Source: Flavobacterium hydatis
GTDB lineage: Bacteria; Bacteroidota; Bacteroidia; Flavobacteriales; Flavobacteriaceae
Length of the DNA: 64,000 bases
NCBI RefSeq assembly: GCF_000737695.1
Contig: NZ_JPRM01000001.1
Span: 186,001-250,000 of the forward strand
Direction: 5' to 3'
A model generated the notes under the pieces. That model was not told the DNA's origin and made no database searches. It saw only the letters and a list, made by a program, of their open reading frames with translations. Every line of letters starts with the position of its first letter. Position 1 is the first letter of the stretch. Position numbers and translations under genes: made by a program. Below, piece after piece: positions 35,934 to 45,319 of the stretch.

Positions 35934-37076
35934 TTATTCTAAAGCTTGCTTTAAATCGGCGATTAAGTCTTCAGCATCTTCAATACCTACGCTTAATCGA
36001 ACTAAATCATCTGTAATTCCAACTTCCGCTCTCTTATCTGCAGGAATCGAAGCATGAGTCATTAAAGCAGGATGATTTGCTAAAGACTCTACTCCACCCA
36101 AAGATTCAGCCAGAGTAAATACCCTCAATTTTTCTAAGAAAGCAATCGAGTCTTCTTTCTTTCCAGAAGTAAAAGTAAAAGAAACCATCCCTCCAAAAGC
36201 TTTCATTTGCTTTTTAGCAATTTCATGAAAAGGATGATTAGGTAATCCCGGATAATAAACTGTTTTTATTTTAGGGTGATTACTTAAAAATTCAACTACT
36301 TTTTCTCCATTTTCGCAATGTCTTTGCACACGTAAATGAAGCGTTTTAATTCCTCTTAAAACCAAGAAACTATCCATTGGTCCTAAAGTAGCTCCTGTAG
36401 CAAATTGCTGAAAATGTAACTGATCACCTAGAGCTTCATCTTTTACGATTAAAGCACCAGCAATAACATCTGAATGCCCGCCTAGATATTTAGTTGCAGA
36501 ATGCATTACAATATCAGCTCCTAAATCTAAAGGTTTTTGTAAATACGGTGTTGCAAAAGTATTATCAACAGCAAATAGTATTTTCTTTTCTTTTGTTATT
36601 TTGGCAATTTCTTGAATATCTGCCAATTTCATCAACGGATTTGTTGGTGTTTCTACCCAAACCAATTTTGTGTTTTCGTTTATTAAAGATTCAAATTTTG
36701 CGATATCATTCATATCTACAAAATGGAATTTTATTCCTGAATCTTTATAAATTCTTGTAAACATACGGTATGTTCCTCCGTACAAATCATCCATAGCAAT
36801 GATTTCATCACCGGCTTTAAACGAACGCAAAACACAATCAGTAGCAGCTAATCCTGATGAAAAAGCCAATCCACGTGTTCCGTTTTCAATACTAGCCAAA
36901 GCATTTTCTAAAGCAGATCTTGTTGGGTTTGACGCTCTACTATATTCATAATCTCCAAGAGGTTGCCCTGGACTTGTTTGGATAAATGTTGATGTTTGAT
37001 ACACCGGAGGCATTACTGCCCCTGTACTTGGGTCATGATGCTGACCACCATGTATAACTTTTGTATTGAATTTCAT
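35934..37076 (-). CDS. Cystathionine gamma-synthase/lyase family PLP enzyme
   Basis: This 380-residue enzyme of the Cys/Met metabolism family carries the PLP lysine Lys196 in [13 protein letters not shown]. Also visible are the substrate/phosphate region [15 protein letters not shown] (43-57), the cofactor Asp171 in [10 protein letters not shown] and the [19 protein letters not shown] segment near the C-terminus, shared by gamma-synthase (MetB) and gamma-lyase. The two activities cannot be separated by eye. Methionine synthesis or transsulfuration toward cysteine are both possible. Upstream is a 190-base AT-rich gap to the divergent lipoprotein gene, with no S-box or SAM riboswitch seen. Confidence 0.92.
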   Translation of the reverse strand: MKFNTKVIHGGQHHDPSTGAVMPPVYQTSTFIQTSPGQPLGDYEYSRASNPTRSALENALASIENGTRGLAFSSGLAATDCVLRSFKAGDEIIAMDDLYGGTYRMFTRIYKDSGIKFHFVDMNDIAKFESLINENTKLVWVETPTNPLMKLADIQEIAKITKEKKILFAVDNTFATPYLQKPLDLGADIVMHSATKYLGGHSDVIAGALIVKDEALGDQLHFQQFATGATLGPMDSFLVLRGIKTLHLRVQRHCENGEKVVEFLSNHPKIKTVYYPGLPNHPFHEIAKKQMKAFGGMVSFTFTSGKKEDSIAFLEKLRVFTLAESLGGVESLANHPALMTHASIPADKRAEVGITDDLVRLSVGIEDAEDLIADLKQALE

Positions 37077-37235
37077 ATGTAGATAATATTTATTTTTTTA
37101 ATGCAATATGGCACTGTTTTTACTTAATTATAATTTTATGCTCTAAATCTTGACAATTTCATATCTTTATATTTTAAAGCACTAAATCTTTTACAAATTT
37201 ACCCTTTAATTTATTTTAATCAAATTACAAGTTAA

Positions 37236-37243
37236 TACCTTTG
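37236..37243 (+). promoter_or_regulatory. -7 box TACCTTTG of the DUF3298 lipoprotein gene
   Basis: This is a perfect TAnnTTTG match 22 bases before the ATG at 37266. A T-rich ATTTT lies near the expected -33 place. Confidence 0.6.
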
Positions 37244-37265
37244 TATTTAATTAACACTTTTCAAG

Positions 37266-38009
37266 ATGAGACATTACACTTTTTTATTCGTAACCCTTTT
37301 CATTTTAACAAGTTGCTCTCGAGAACTTTCTTTTAAAGAACAAGCCTTCGAAAAGAAATCAACTTTACCATGCAAAAGCAATTGTCCTCAGATTAGTTTA
37401 AAAATTCCAATCGCTCAAAATATTCCAATTGTAGCAGACAGCATTAATAAAAAGGTGTTTTCTGTTTTAAAAGAAATCGTTTATTTTGGAGACAAACCAT
37501 TTCAATCAACCGACTATAACAATTTAGCTGCTTCCTTCATTAACTCTTACGAGGAAATGCAGAAAAAATTCCCTGAAGATAAATTTGGTTGGGAAGCCAA
37601 AGTTGAAGGTAATATAGAATACCAATCGGATAGTATTTTAAATATAAAAATTAACCACTACACCTTTACTGGTGGCGCTCATGGTTACCAAGGATATCGT
37701 TCTTTATTGTTTAACCCTAAAACGGGAAAAACAATTACAAACAATCAATTATTTAAAAACGAAAAAGATTTTAAGGCTTTCGCCGAAAAAGAATTCAGAA
37801 ACAAATATAAGATCCCTGCAACAGGAAGTATCAATGCAACTGGGCTAATGTTCGAAAATGAAAAATTCAATCTGCCTTTAAATATTTTTTATACTAAAGA
37901 TGGATTGCTACTTTATTACAATTCTTATGAAGCTGCTTCGTATGCCGACGGGCCTAAAGAATTAGTATTACCTTATGATAAAGTAAATGAGTATTTAGTT
38001 TTTAAATAA
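37266..38009 (+). CDS. DUF3298/DUF4163-domain lipoprotein
   Basis: This 247-residue protein has a lipoprotein signal with lipobox ILTSC (Cys17). The DUF4163-like N-terminal part (LKIPIAQNIPIVADSINKKV) is followed by the DUF3298 domain, shown by NHYTFTGGAHGYQGYRSLLFNPKTGK (read in two blocks, about residues 132-157), an LFKNEKDFKAFAEKEF segment and the closing ADGPKELVLPYDKVNEYL. This family includes RsiV-type anti-sigma factors that bind lysozyme. Here there is no sigma factor beside it and no cytoplasmic domain, so lysozyme sensing or inhibition is only a possibility. It is probably periplasmic and membrane anchored. Confidence 0.88.
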   Translation: MRHYTFLFVTLFILTSCSRELSFKEQAFEKKSTLPCKSNCPQISLKIPIAQNIPIVADSINKKVFSVLKEIVYFGDKPFQSTDYNNLAASFINSYEEMQKKFPEDKFGWEAKVEGNIEYQSDSILNIKINHYTFTGGAHGYQGYRSLLFNPKTGKTITNNQLFKNEKDFKAFAEKEFRNKYKIPATGSINATGLMFENEKFNLPLNIFYTKDGLLLYYNSYEAASYADGPKELVLPYDKVNEYLVFK

Positions 38010-38103
38010 TTCTTATTTGAATTTAAAAGATTAGATCTTTATAAGTTAGACGCACTGCGGTGCATCTCTACAGAAAACCTTTGAACCTTTGCCTCTCAGA
38101 ACC

Positions 38104-39258
38104 TCAGTCCCTTTCTGACTGAACATCATATTTCATCTTTCTCAAAATTCGTAAAGCTTCTTTAAAAGACAAATACACTTGCGTGAAAGGCTTTAAAAGC
38201 AATTTTGCATCAATTAGTTTTTGCTTTGCATCTTCAAAACCATTAAGATAACAAATCATAAAAGTTGATGGTAAGTTTTCTAAATCTTGCATCTCACGAT
38301 TAGACAAGACAAGTCCTTTTTGTAATTTAGCAAGCAATGCAATATTTGAATTATATATATGATAAAGCATTTTTCGATTAAACTCTGGCGGTTGAAAAAG
38401 TATTTCTCTATCTATTTTATAGTAGCCATTATCAAAAAAATGAATTGTTTGTTTTTCCAGCGGATAATAACTTGTTTTGTCATTTAACCCTAACGGAACA
38501 TATTCGAGAATAGTAAAAGTATCTTCATCAAAAGTAATTGTAACTACGTCTTGTGCCGAATAAAACAACTTAATTTGCTCATTTATCAGTTCGATATCAA
38601 CACGAGATAAAAACGTTTTATCGCGGGATTTGTTAGGGACTCCAGCCCAACAAATAACAAATAACTCTTTAAAGACCTTATATTTTGGCGACATATCCTT
38701 ATGTCGATAATTCATAAAGTCGATTACACCATCAAGCGTATATTCTATACTATTACGAGAACTATTCTCAATCCCAATTACAGTTTCGGTATTCTGATAA
38801 TTCTTCTCAACTTCTCCTTCTTCAACCGGAACCGAATTACTTCCTCGCCTAATAAAAACACTATTAGCAACAATGGTATGAATTCCTTTTTTAAAATAAG
38901 ATATTTTCCTCTTAGGCTTAATTGTAACCAATCCTATTACTTTATCTTTTGGGAGATTAGGAAAAGGCACATTTTCGTATTGAATTTTTGGTGGATTTTC
39001 GAGAAAAGCATTTACTAAATTCTGAATTCGACTATCGTCAAAAAAGTCGTCTCCTACAATCTCATTATCCTGATCCTCAACCCCCACAACTATATAAGAA
39101 TTATTAGTAGGATTAGAATTCGACAAAGCACAAATATGCTTTAAAAACTTAGCTTTCCCTTCGCGAGAATGCAAATTTAATTGCCTTTTTTTATCATAAA
39201 AACTACTCTCATCATTATGAGCGAGTAGGTTTTTTATTAAAAGGCGCTTATTGATCAT
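38104..39258 (-). CDS. AlbA_2 (Schlafen-like) domain protein
   Basis: This 384-residue cytoplasmic protein has an N-terminal AlbA_2/Schlafen-type domain at residues about 10-135: ESSFYDKKRQLNLHSREGKA, the NNSYIVVGVEDQDNEIVG strand-turn, and the VFIRRGSNSVP end. The second half (about 175-380) is a separate region with strand-rich and helical parts and no motif that I recognise. AlbA_2 proteins bind nucleic acids and some act as nucleases or regulators, but the function here is unknown. The C-terminal extension suggests a Bacteroidota-specific family. It lies alone between a lipoprotein gene and a repeat element. Confidence 0.8.
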   Translation of the reverse strand: MINKRLLIKNLLAHNDESSFYDKKRQLNLHSREGKAKFLKHICALSNSNPTNNSYIVVGVEDQDNEIVGDDFFDDSRIQNLVNAFLENPPKIQYENVPFPNLPKDKVIGLVTIKPKRKISYFKKGIHTIVANSVFIRRGSNSVPVEEGEVEKNYQNTETVIGIENSSRNSIEYTLDGVIDFMNYRHKDMSPKYKVFKELFVICWAGVPNKSRDKTFLSRVDIELINEQIKLFYSAQDVVTITFDEDTFTILEYVPLGLNDKTSYYPLEKQTIHFFDNGYYKIDREILFQPPEFNRKMLYHIYNSNIALLAKLQKGLVLSNREMQDLENLPSTFMICYLNGFEDAKQKLIDAKLLLKPFTQVYLSFKEALRILRKMKYDVQSERD

Positions 39259-39263
39259 TTTTT

Positions 39264-39373
39264 TTAGACTTCTTAGATTGTTAGAATTTTAAACTTCTTA
39301 GACTGTCGGACTTTTGAATCTTTAACTTCTTAGATTACTTGGATTGCATAAACTTCAAATCTAAGAAGTCTAA
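39264..39373. repeat. Intergenic inverted-repeat element, family C
   Basis: The arms TTAGACTTCTTAGATT (39264-39279) and its perfect complement (39358-39373) enclose about 78 bases of related CTTAGA/TTAGAC words. The element separates the AlbA_2 and SDR genes. Related words occur at 30901-30925 and 43535-43570. Confidence 0.7.
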
Positions 39374-39392
39374 GTTAGTCTAAAAATCTAAG

Positions 39393-40145
39393 CTAGTCCC
39401 TTTTTACTATCGTCGATGATGCCTGAGCAGTACTCATAACCACCAAATCGGCAATATTTACATGATAAGGCCTTGAAACTACAAAATGAATAATATCAGC
39501 AATATCATCTGCTTGCAACGGAGTAAATCCTTTATAAACATTCGCGGCTCTATCAGTATCTCCTTTAAAACGTACTTCGCTAAACTCTGTTTCAACCATT
39601 CCAGGATGAATTGCTCCTACCTTAATTCCGAAAGGATTTAAATCAATTCGCATTCCCTGACTTATTGCATCAACAGCATGTTTTGTACCACAGTAAACAT
39701 TTCCGTTTGGATACACTTCTTTGGCAGCAGTTGAACCAATATTGATAATATGTCCTGATTTTCTTGCTGTCATTTGCGGAATAATCGCTTTAGAAACATA
39801 CAAAAGCCCTTTCACATTAATATCAATCATTGCATCCCAATCGTCTAAATCACCTGTTTGAATTGGATCCAATCCATGTGCATTTCCTGCATTATTAACA
39901 AGAACATCTATCGTAGAAAATGATTCAGGCAAAGAACCAATACGCTCCAAAACTGCTTTTTTATCTCTAACATCAAATGTCAAAGTATGCACTTCTGTAT
40001 ATTCTGAAAGCTCTGTCTCAAGTTCTGATAGTCGATCATGTCTTCTTCCGCAAAGAATAATTTTATAATTGTTTTTCGCCATTAATTGTGCAGTGGCTTT
40101 ACCTATACCGCTTGTGGCTCCAGTAATTAAAACTGTTTTTTTCAT
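39393..40145 (-). CDS. Short-chain dehydrogenase/reductase, YdfG-like
   Basis: This 250-residue NAD(P)-dependent oxidoreductase of the classical SDR type has a cofactor fingerprint TGATSGIG at 8-15 and an Arg-Arg after strand 2 (CGRRHDR), which favours NADP. NNAG is at 84-87. The catalytic Ser138, Tyr151 and Lys155 lie in INIGSTAAKEVYPNGNVYCG followed by TKHA. Overall it resembles YdfG, which acts on 3-hydroxy acids such as serine and allo-threonine, so the substrate may be small hydroxy acids. It is monocistronic, between two repeat elements. Confidence 0.9.
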   Translation of the reverse strand: MKKTVLITGATSGIGKATAQLMAKNNYKIILCGRRHDRLSELETELSEYTEVHTLTFDVRDKKAVLERIGSLPESFSTIDVLVNNAGNAHGLDPIQTGDLDDWDAMIDINVKGLLYVSKAIIPQMTARKSGHIINIGSTAAKEVYPNGNVYCGTKHAVDAISQGMRIDLNPFGIKVGAIHPGMVETEFSEVRFKGDTDRAANVYKGFTPLQADDIADIIHFVVSRPYHVNIADLVVMSTAQASSTIVKRD

Positions 40146-40162
40146 GCTTGTTTTTATTTTAT

Positions 40163-40437
40163 TGCCACAGATTAAAAATCATTAGAGTTCTTAATTCTAT
40201 CTAACTCTTTGCGAAAGGAACGCAGATTATGCGGATTCGCTATCGCGAAAACACGGATTAAAACGGATTTTATTTTTGATTGTTTTGAAATCAGTTTTAA
40301 TCCGCGGCTTTACTTTTGTAAATCCGTATCATCCGCGTCCCTTTTATAGACAATCCTGAGTTAGCAACTCTTTACTTCGTCCGTTCGCTATCGCTCGGGT
40401 GTCAAAGTCCTAAAATATTTTCTTGAAATCTGTGGCA
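40163..40437. repeat. Nested long inverted repeat, family D
   Basis: Three pairs of complementary arms are nested around one centre. They are TGCCACAGATT (40163-40173 with 40427-40437, perfect), the block 40217-40237 with 40321-40341 (17 of 21) and CGGATTAAAACGGATTT (40254-40270 with 40288-40304, 16 of 17). The whole 275-bp intergenic segment folds as one imperfect hairpin. No ORF is seen in it. Confidence 0.75.
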
Positions 40438-40474
40438 CATATTTTTTTAAAAGGATTTAACTCAACACTAAAAA

Positions 40475-41347
40475 TTAAGGCACATCATCTCCCATGCTTT
40501 CTGACCAAATAGCAAACCAATCTTCTTTATCTAATTCTAACTCTACAGCTTTCATTAAAGATTGAATTCTGGCTACGTTTACTGTTCCTGCTATCGGAAT
40601 AGCTTTTGCAGGATGTCTTAAAATCCAACTTAGCAAAATAGTATCTGAACCTAAACTATATTTAGAAACCAATGTTGCCAATAATTTCTTTAATCTTCTT
40701 GTTTGTTTATTATCTTCTCTAAATACAGTTCCTAACGGATTCCATGACATCGGACGAATTCCGTGCATTTGCATATAATCAAAACTACCGTCAACCATCG
40801 GCTCATAATTTGTAGCCGAAAATTGTACTTGATTAAAACTAACATCGATTTTTTGGCGAATTAATTCTGTTTGTGAAGTTGTAAAATTCGACAATCCAAA
40901 ATCAACTATCTTACCCTCAGTTCTTAATTTCTCAACAGCTTCAGCAATTTCATCTGCTTGCATTAAAGGGCTTGGTCGGTGTAGTAAAAAAACATCTAAA
41001 TAATCCGTTTTTAAATTCTTTAAAGAGTTTTCTACTGACCAAATAATATATTCTTTAGAATAGTCGTAATGCTTAATTTTATTGTTTCTCTTTTCGGCAA
41101 TCATCTGAATTCCGCACTTCGAAATCAGTTGTAATTTCTCTCTTGAAATTTTACTTGCTGCGAATGCTTTTCCAAAATCAGCTTCGGTAGTATATGAACC
41201 GTAAATATCTGCGTGATCAAAGGTGGTTATTTTATTCTCTAAACATATCTGGATAAGATTTTCCATTTCTTTCGGAGTCAGATTTTTATCCCAAACTCCC
41301 CAATTCATAGTGCCCACAATTATAGGCGATAATAGCGTTTTGCTCAT
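40475..41347 (-). CDS. Aldo/keto reductase
   Basis: This 290-residue (alpha/beta)8-barrel oxidoreductase uses NADPH to reduce carbonyls. The catalytic tetrad is complete: Asp44 and Tyr49 in FDHADIYGSY, Lys77 in LISKCG, His123 in LLHRPSPL. The C-terminal cofactor region AIPIAGTVNVARIQ is present. It is similar in layout to YdhF-type enzymes. The substrate is not readable. It has a repeat element downstream and is divergent from the Bat operon upstream, with 212 bases of AT-rich DNA between them. Confidence 0.92.
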   Translation of the reverse strand: MSKTLLSPIIVGTMNWGVWDKNLTPKEMENLIQICLENKITTFDHADIYGSYTTEADFGKAFAASKISREKLQLISKCGIQMIAEKRNNKIKHYDYSKEYIIWSVENSLKNLKTDYLDVFLLHRPSPLMQADEIAEAVEKLRTEGKIVDFGLSNFTTSQTELIRQKIDVSFNQVQFSATNYEPMVDGSFDYMQMHGIRPMSWNPLGTVFREDNKQTRRLKKLLATLVSKYSLGSDTILLSWILRHPAKAIPIAGTVNVARIQSLMKAVELELDKEDWFAIWSESMGDDVP

Positions 41348-41559
41348 GGTAATATAACATTATTTGTAGTAATAAATCTTGCTTTCTAAAACATAATCAT
41401 CAAAGTTCTTAAAAATATAAAAATAGAATCACAATTCAACCTTAAAATTAGAGCTTTGGTCGAAGTTTTAACCATTCTTTAACATCTTACTTCTCAAAAA
41501 ATATTCAATTTGCACTCTCAAAAGTAAGGCATTAAATTCAAGGTTTTAAAAATATTTAT

Positions 41560-42564
41560 ATGGAAGAAAATACAACGACTTTAGACATTAGAGCGATCAA
41601 TGAAAAAATTGAAAGAGAAAGTGCTTTTATAGACCTTCTCACAATGGAGATGAACAAAGTTATTGTGGGCCAGAAACATATGGTCGAACGTTTATTAATT
41701 GGACTACTAGGTCAAGGCCATATTTTATTAGAAGGTGTTCCTGGATTAGCCAAAACATTAGCGATAAATACACTCTCCCAAGCAGTACAAGGTTCGTTTA
41801 GCCGTATCCAATTTACACCCGATTTATTACCTGCCGATGTTGTTGGTACGATGATATACAACATCAAGCAAAATGAATTTTCTATCAAAAAAGGACCAAT
41901 TTTTGCCAATTTCGTTCTTGCCGATGAAATTAACCGTGCTCCGGCAAAGGTTCAGTCAGCACTTTTGGAGGCGATGCAAGAAAAACAAGTTACTATTGGC
42001 GATACGACTTTCAAACTTGACCGTCCGTTTTTAGTACTTGCAACACAAAACCCTGTTGAGCAAGAAGGAACATATCAACTGCCAGAAGCTCAAGTTGACC
42101 GTTTTATGCTTAAGACTGTAATTGACTACCCAAAAATCGACGAAGAACGTTTTGTAATTCGTCAGAATTTAAAAGGAAGCTACGAAAAAGTAAATGCTGT
42201 TGTTTCTGTTGAGCAAATTTTACGTGCACAAGAAGCTGTTCGTGAAGTTTACATGGACGAAAAAATAGAGAAATATATTCTTGATATTATTTTTGCAACA
42301 CGTTACCCTGAAAAATATAAATTAGCTGATCTAAAACCACTTATCAGTTTTGGAGCATCTCCGCGTGGAAGTATCAACTTAGCTAATGCAGCAAAATGTT
42401 ATGCTTTTATTAAACGTCGTGGATATGTAATTCCAGAAGATGTACGTGCAGTTGTACACGATGTATTACGCCACAGAGTAGGTATTACTTACGAAGCAGA
42501 GGCTGAGAATATCACTTCTGTAGACATCATCAATAAAATTGTAAATGAGATTGAAGTACCTTAA
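41560..42564 (+). CDS. MoxR-family AAA+ ATPase, first gene of the Bat operon
   Basis: This 334-residue cytoplasmic AAA+ chaperone-like ATPase has Walker A GVPGLAKT at 59-66, Walker B with Asp122 and Glu123 in FVLADEINRAP, sensor 1 in LATQNPVEQEGTYQLPEAQ, the arginine-finger region QVDRFMLK and the C-terminal lid (SFGASPRGSINLANAA). MoxR ATPases act with von Willebrand factor A proteins, and the next genes encode three of these. It leads the eight-gene moxR-to-batE cluster, whose members are all on one strand with short gaps. Confidence 0.96.
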   Translation: MEENTTTLDIRAINEKIERESAFIDLLTMEMNKVIVGQKHMVERLLIGLLGQGHILLEGVPGLAKTLAINTLSQAVQGSFSRIQFTPDLLPADVVGTMIYNIKQNEFSIKKGPIFANFVLADEINRAPAKVQSALLEAMQEKQVTIGDTTFKLDRPFLVLATQNPVEQEGTYQLPEAQVDRFMLKTVIDYPKIDEERFVIRQNLKGSYEKVNAVVSVEQILRAQEAVREVYMDEKIEKYILDIIFATRYPEKYKLADLKPLISFGASPRGSINLANAAKCYAFIKRRGYVIPEDVRAVVHDVLRHRVGITYEAEAENITSVDIINKIVNEIEVP

Positions 42565-42578
42565 AAAAATTTAGATTT

Positions 42579-42607
42579 TAGATTGCAGATTTAAAATTTG
42601 CAATCTA
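42579..42607 (+). repeat. Intra-operon hairpin between moxR and DUF58
   Basis: TAGATTGCAGATTT (42579-42592) pairs with its near complement at 42594-42607 (13 of 14). It lies in the 102-base gap after moxR, which is built of AGATTTTAGATT-type words. It could fold in the mRNA and alter relative expression of the genes on each side. Confidence 0.55.
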
Positions 42608-42666
42608 GAAAGTATTTATTAACTCGGAATCTAAAGTCTAAAGTCTAAAATCTGCAATCCGAAAAA

Positions 42667-43530
42667 ATGGATACAAAAGACCTATTAAAAAAAGTACGTA
42701 AAATAGAAATCAAAACCAAAAGATTGAGTAATCATATCTTTTCGGGAGAATATCACTCTTCATTTAAAGGTCGTGGTATGACTTTTAGCGAGGTGCGTCA
42801 GTACCAATATGGTGATGATATACGTGCTATCGATTGGAATGTAACCGCACGCTATAATGAAGCCCACGTAAAAGTTTTTGAAGAAGAACGCGAACTTACC
42901 ATGGTTCTTATGGTAGATATTTCGGGTTCTGAAAGTTTTGGTTCTAAAAATCAGTTTAAAAAAGATATTGTAACCGAAATCGCAGCTACAATGGCTTTTT
43001 CGGCAACCCAAAATAATGATAAAATTGGTTTAATATTATTCTCGGATACAGTCGAATTGTATATTCCACCTAAAAAAGGAAGATCACACGTATTACGTAT
43101 TATCCGCGAATTAATCGAGTTTGAACCTAAAAGTCAAAAAACCGATATTGCACAAGCATTAAAGTTCTTATCGGGTACACAAAAAAAGAAAGCTATTGTT
43201 TTTGTAATCTCAGATTTCATGTCTGATGATTATGAGCATACTTTAAAAATTGCATCCAAAAAACACGATATTACAGGTGTTCGAGTATATGATATTCGAG
43301 AAGAAAAAATACCAAACATCGGGATGGTTTCAATGCTTGATGCCGAAACTGGTAAAACACAATTAATCAATACAGGTTCTAAAACAATACGAGCAAATTA
43401 CGAAAAACATTACCATAGCAAAGTAGCTTATTTTAAAGAAACTTTTAGCAAATCGGGCGCTGGTGTTGTAAATACTCGTGTAGACGAAAGTTATGTAACC
43501 AAACTATTAGGCTATTTTAAATCGAGATAA
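42667..43530 (+). CDS. DUF58 domain protein of the Bat operon
   Basis: This 287-residue protein has the DUF58 hallmark SSFKGRGMTFSEVRQYQYGD followed by DIRAIDWNVTARYNEAHVK at residues about 30-70. A von Willebrand A-like fold follows with the metal-binding DISGS-type motif (MVDISGSESFGS, about 81-92). There is no signal peptide or membrane helix, so it is cytoplasmic. It pairs with MoxR in nearly all genomes carrying this cluster and is thought to be a substrate or adaptor of that ATPase. The role in aerotolerance is inferred from the operon. Confidence 0.93.
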   Translation: MDTKDLLKKVRKIEIKTKRLSNHIFSGEYHSSFKGRGMTFSEVRQYQYGDDIRAIDWNVTARYNEAHVKVFEEERELTMVLMVDISGSESFGSKNQFKKDIVTEIAATMAFSATQNNDKIGLILFSDTVELYIPPKKGRSHVLRIIRELIEFEPKSQKTDIAQALKFLSGTQKKKAIVFVISDFMSDDYEHTLKIASKKHDITGVRVYDIREEKIPNIGMVSMLDAETGKTQLINTGSKTIRANYEKHYHSKVAYFKETFSKSGAGVVNTRVDESYVTKLLGYFKSR

Positions 43531-43687
43531 AGAATTAGATTATTAGACTTCTTAGATTGTTAGAAAATTAGATTTTTAAATATAATCTGAAGAAAAAAAT
43601 AAAAAGAAAATCCGCTTAAATCTGTATCATCAACGTTCCATTTTTAAGCATCTGTTTTAGACTAAAATCTGAAATCAAAAAAATCAA

Positions 43688-45319
43688 ATGAAATTAAAAC
43701 TTTACATATTTTTATTCTTGCTATCTGCAACTGTTTTTGGGCAACAAAAACAAATTGAGACGAGCATAGATACTACTAAAAATAAAATTGGAGCTGAGTT
43801 TAAGTTAACAATCAAAACCTCTGTCGATGCTAAGTCGAAAGTAGTTTTCCCTAAACTTAAAAATATCGGACCTCTTGAGGTAATTAAATCGTACCCAATT
43901 GATACTGTCAAGAAAGAAGACCGTTATGAATTGATTAAAAAATATGGTTTAACTCAATTTGATTCTGGAAGATATACCATTCCTAGTATTCCAATTATTA
44001 TTGATAAAAAATCGTACTTATCCGATTCTATCAGAGTAGAAGTTGCAAATGTAAAAGTAGACACCTTGCAACAAAAAATGTATGACATTAAAGACATAAC
44101 CAAAGTTGAAGATGGAATTGGAAATTGGTGGAAATACCTATTGATTCTAGCTTTAATTTTAGGAATTGGTGCTTTTGTATATTGGTTTATCAAAAAAAGA
44201 CAACAAAAGAAAATTGAAGAAGAAGTTTATAAAACTCCTATCGAGAAAGCAACAAGTTTGCTTAACACATTAGAGAAAAAAGAACTTTGGCAAAAAGGTG
44301 AAGTCAAAGCTTATTATAGTGAATTAACCGATATTGCTAGAAATTATATCGAGGAAGCTATCGAAATTCCAGCAATGGAAAGCACCACTTCTGAGTTAAT
44401 ACAAGGAATTAGAGCTGCTTCTGTAAAGAAAAAAATGGCTTTAACACCCGAAACTGTCGAGAACTTAGAGCGTGTATTAAAACAAGCCGATTTAGTGAAA
44501 TTTGCAAAATCTAAACCTTTAGATTTTGAAATTACCGAAGACAGAAATAAAATTCAAAAAGCAATCCTTACTCTAGACAGCGCAATTCCTGTAGAAGTAG
44601 TTATTGAGGAAGATACTTTATTAAACGAAGCACAAAGACAGAAACAAATAAAACTTCAGTTACTTAAAAAACGTAACAAACGTATTGCTTTATCAGTAGC
44701 AACTGTATTGTTTTTAATTATTCTTGTTACTAGTTATTTTATCGCGACCAAAGGTTTTACTTATGTAAAAGATAATATTATTGGGCATCCATCTAAAGAA
44801 TTACTAGAAGGAGAATGGGTAAAAAGCGAATACGGAAATCCTGGTATTTTGATTGAAACTCCAAAAGTTTTAAAAAGAATGGATTTAACCAAAACGCTAC
44901 CAAAAGAAGGATTGGCCTTAATTAAAGAGATGCAATCTTTTGGATACGGAAGCTTGGTTGACAATTTCTCATTGATGATTTCTACTTTAAAATATAAAGA
45001 AGAAACTCAAATTGATTTATCAAAATCTCTAGAAGTTACCATAAAAACCATCGAAGCACAAGGAGCACGAAATATGATTGTAAAACAAGAAGATTTCGAA
45101 ACCAAAGAAGGAATACGCGGAGTAAAAGGTTACGGAACTTTCTCTAGTATAGATGAAGGCACTAAATCGAGTACCAAAATGTATTACGAGATTCTTTTAT
45201 TTAGCCAAGAAGGCGGATTACAACAAATAATGATTTTTCACGAAGAAGGAGATACGTATGCCAATGATATTGCAGACCGCATATTAAACTCTGTAGAACT
45301 AAAAAAAGCAACTAATTAA
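43688..45319 (+). CDS. Membrane protein of the Bat operon, unnamed
   Basis: This 543-residue protein has a signal peptide (MKLKLYIFLFLLSATVFGQQ), a periplasmic strand-rich domain of about 125 residues and a membrane helix (WWKYLLILALILGIGAFVYW). A cytoplasmic helical segment follows (KATSLLNTLEKKELWQKG, then VKAYYSELTDIARNYIEEAI, as in DUF4381-like proteins). A second membrane helix (ALSVATVLFLIILVTSYFI) and a C-terminal domain of about 180 residues complete it. The first half resembles the small membrane proteins often found before BatA. The C-terminal domain is additional. Its stop and the batA start overlap as TAATG, so the two are coupled. Confidence 0.8.
   Translation: MKLKLYIFLFLLSATVFGQQKQIETSIDTTKNKIGAEFKLTIKTSVDAKSKVVFPKLKNIGPLEVIKSYPIDTVKKEDRYELIKKYGLTQFDSGRYTIPSIPIIIDKKSYLSDSIRVEVANVKVDTLQQKMYDIKDITKVEDGIGNWWKYLLILALILGIGAFVYWFIKKRQQKKIEEEVYKTPIEKATSLLNTLEKKELWQKGEVKAYYSELTDIARNYIEEAIEIPAMESTTSELIQGIRAASVKKKMALTPETVENLERVLKQADLVKFAKSKPLDFEITEDRNKIQKAILTLDSAIPVEVVIEEDTLLNEAQRQKQIKLQLLKKRNKRIALSVATVLFLIILVTSYFIATKGFTYVKDNIIGHPSKELLEGEWVKSEYGNPGILIETPKVLKRMDLTKTLPKEGLALIKEMQSFGYGSLVDNFSLMISTLKYKEETQIDLSKSLEVTIKTIEAQGARNMIVKQEDFETKEGIRGVKGYGTFSSIDEGTKSSTKMYYEILLFSQEGGLQQIMIFHEEGDTYANDIADRILNSVELKKATN

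Noticed and set aside
37077..37265. Search for a SAM or other sulfur riboswitch before the cystathionine enzyme
   Set aside because: The gap is AT-rich with no multi-stem structure or conserved motif, so no riboswitch can be supported.
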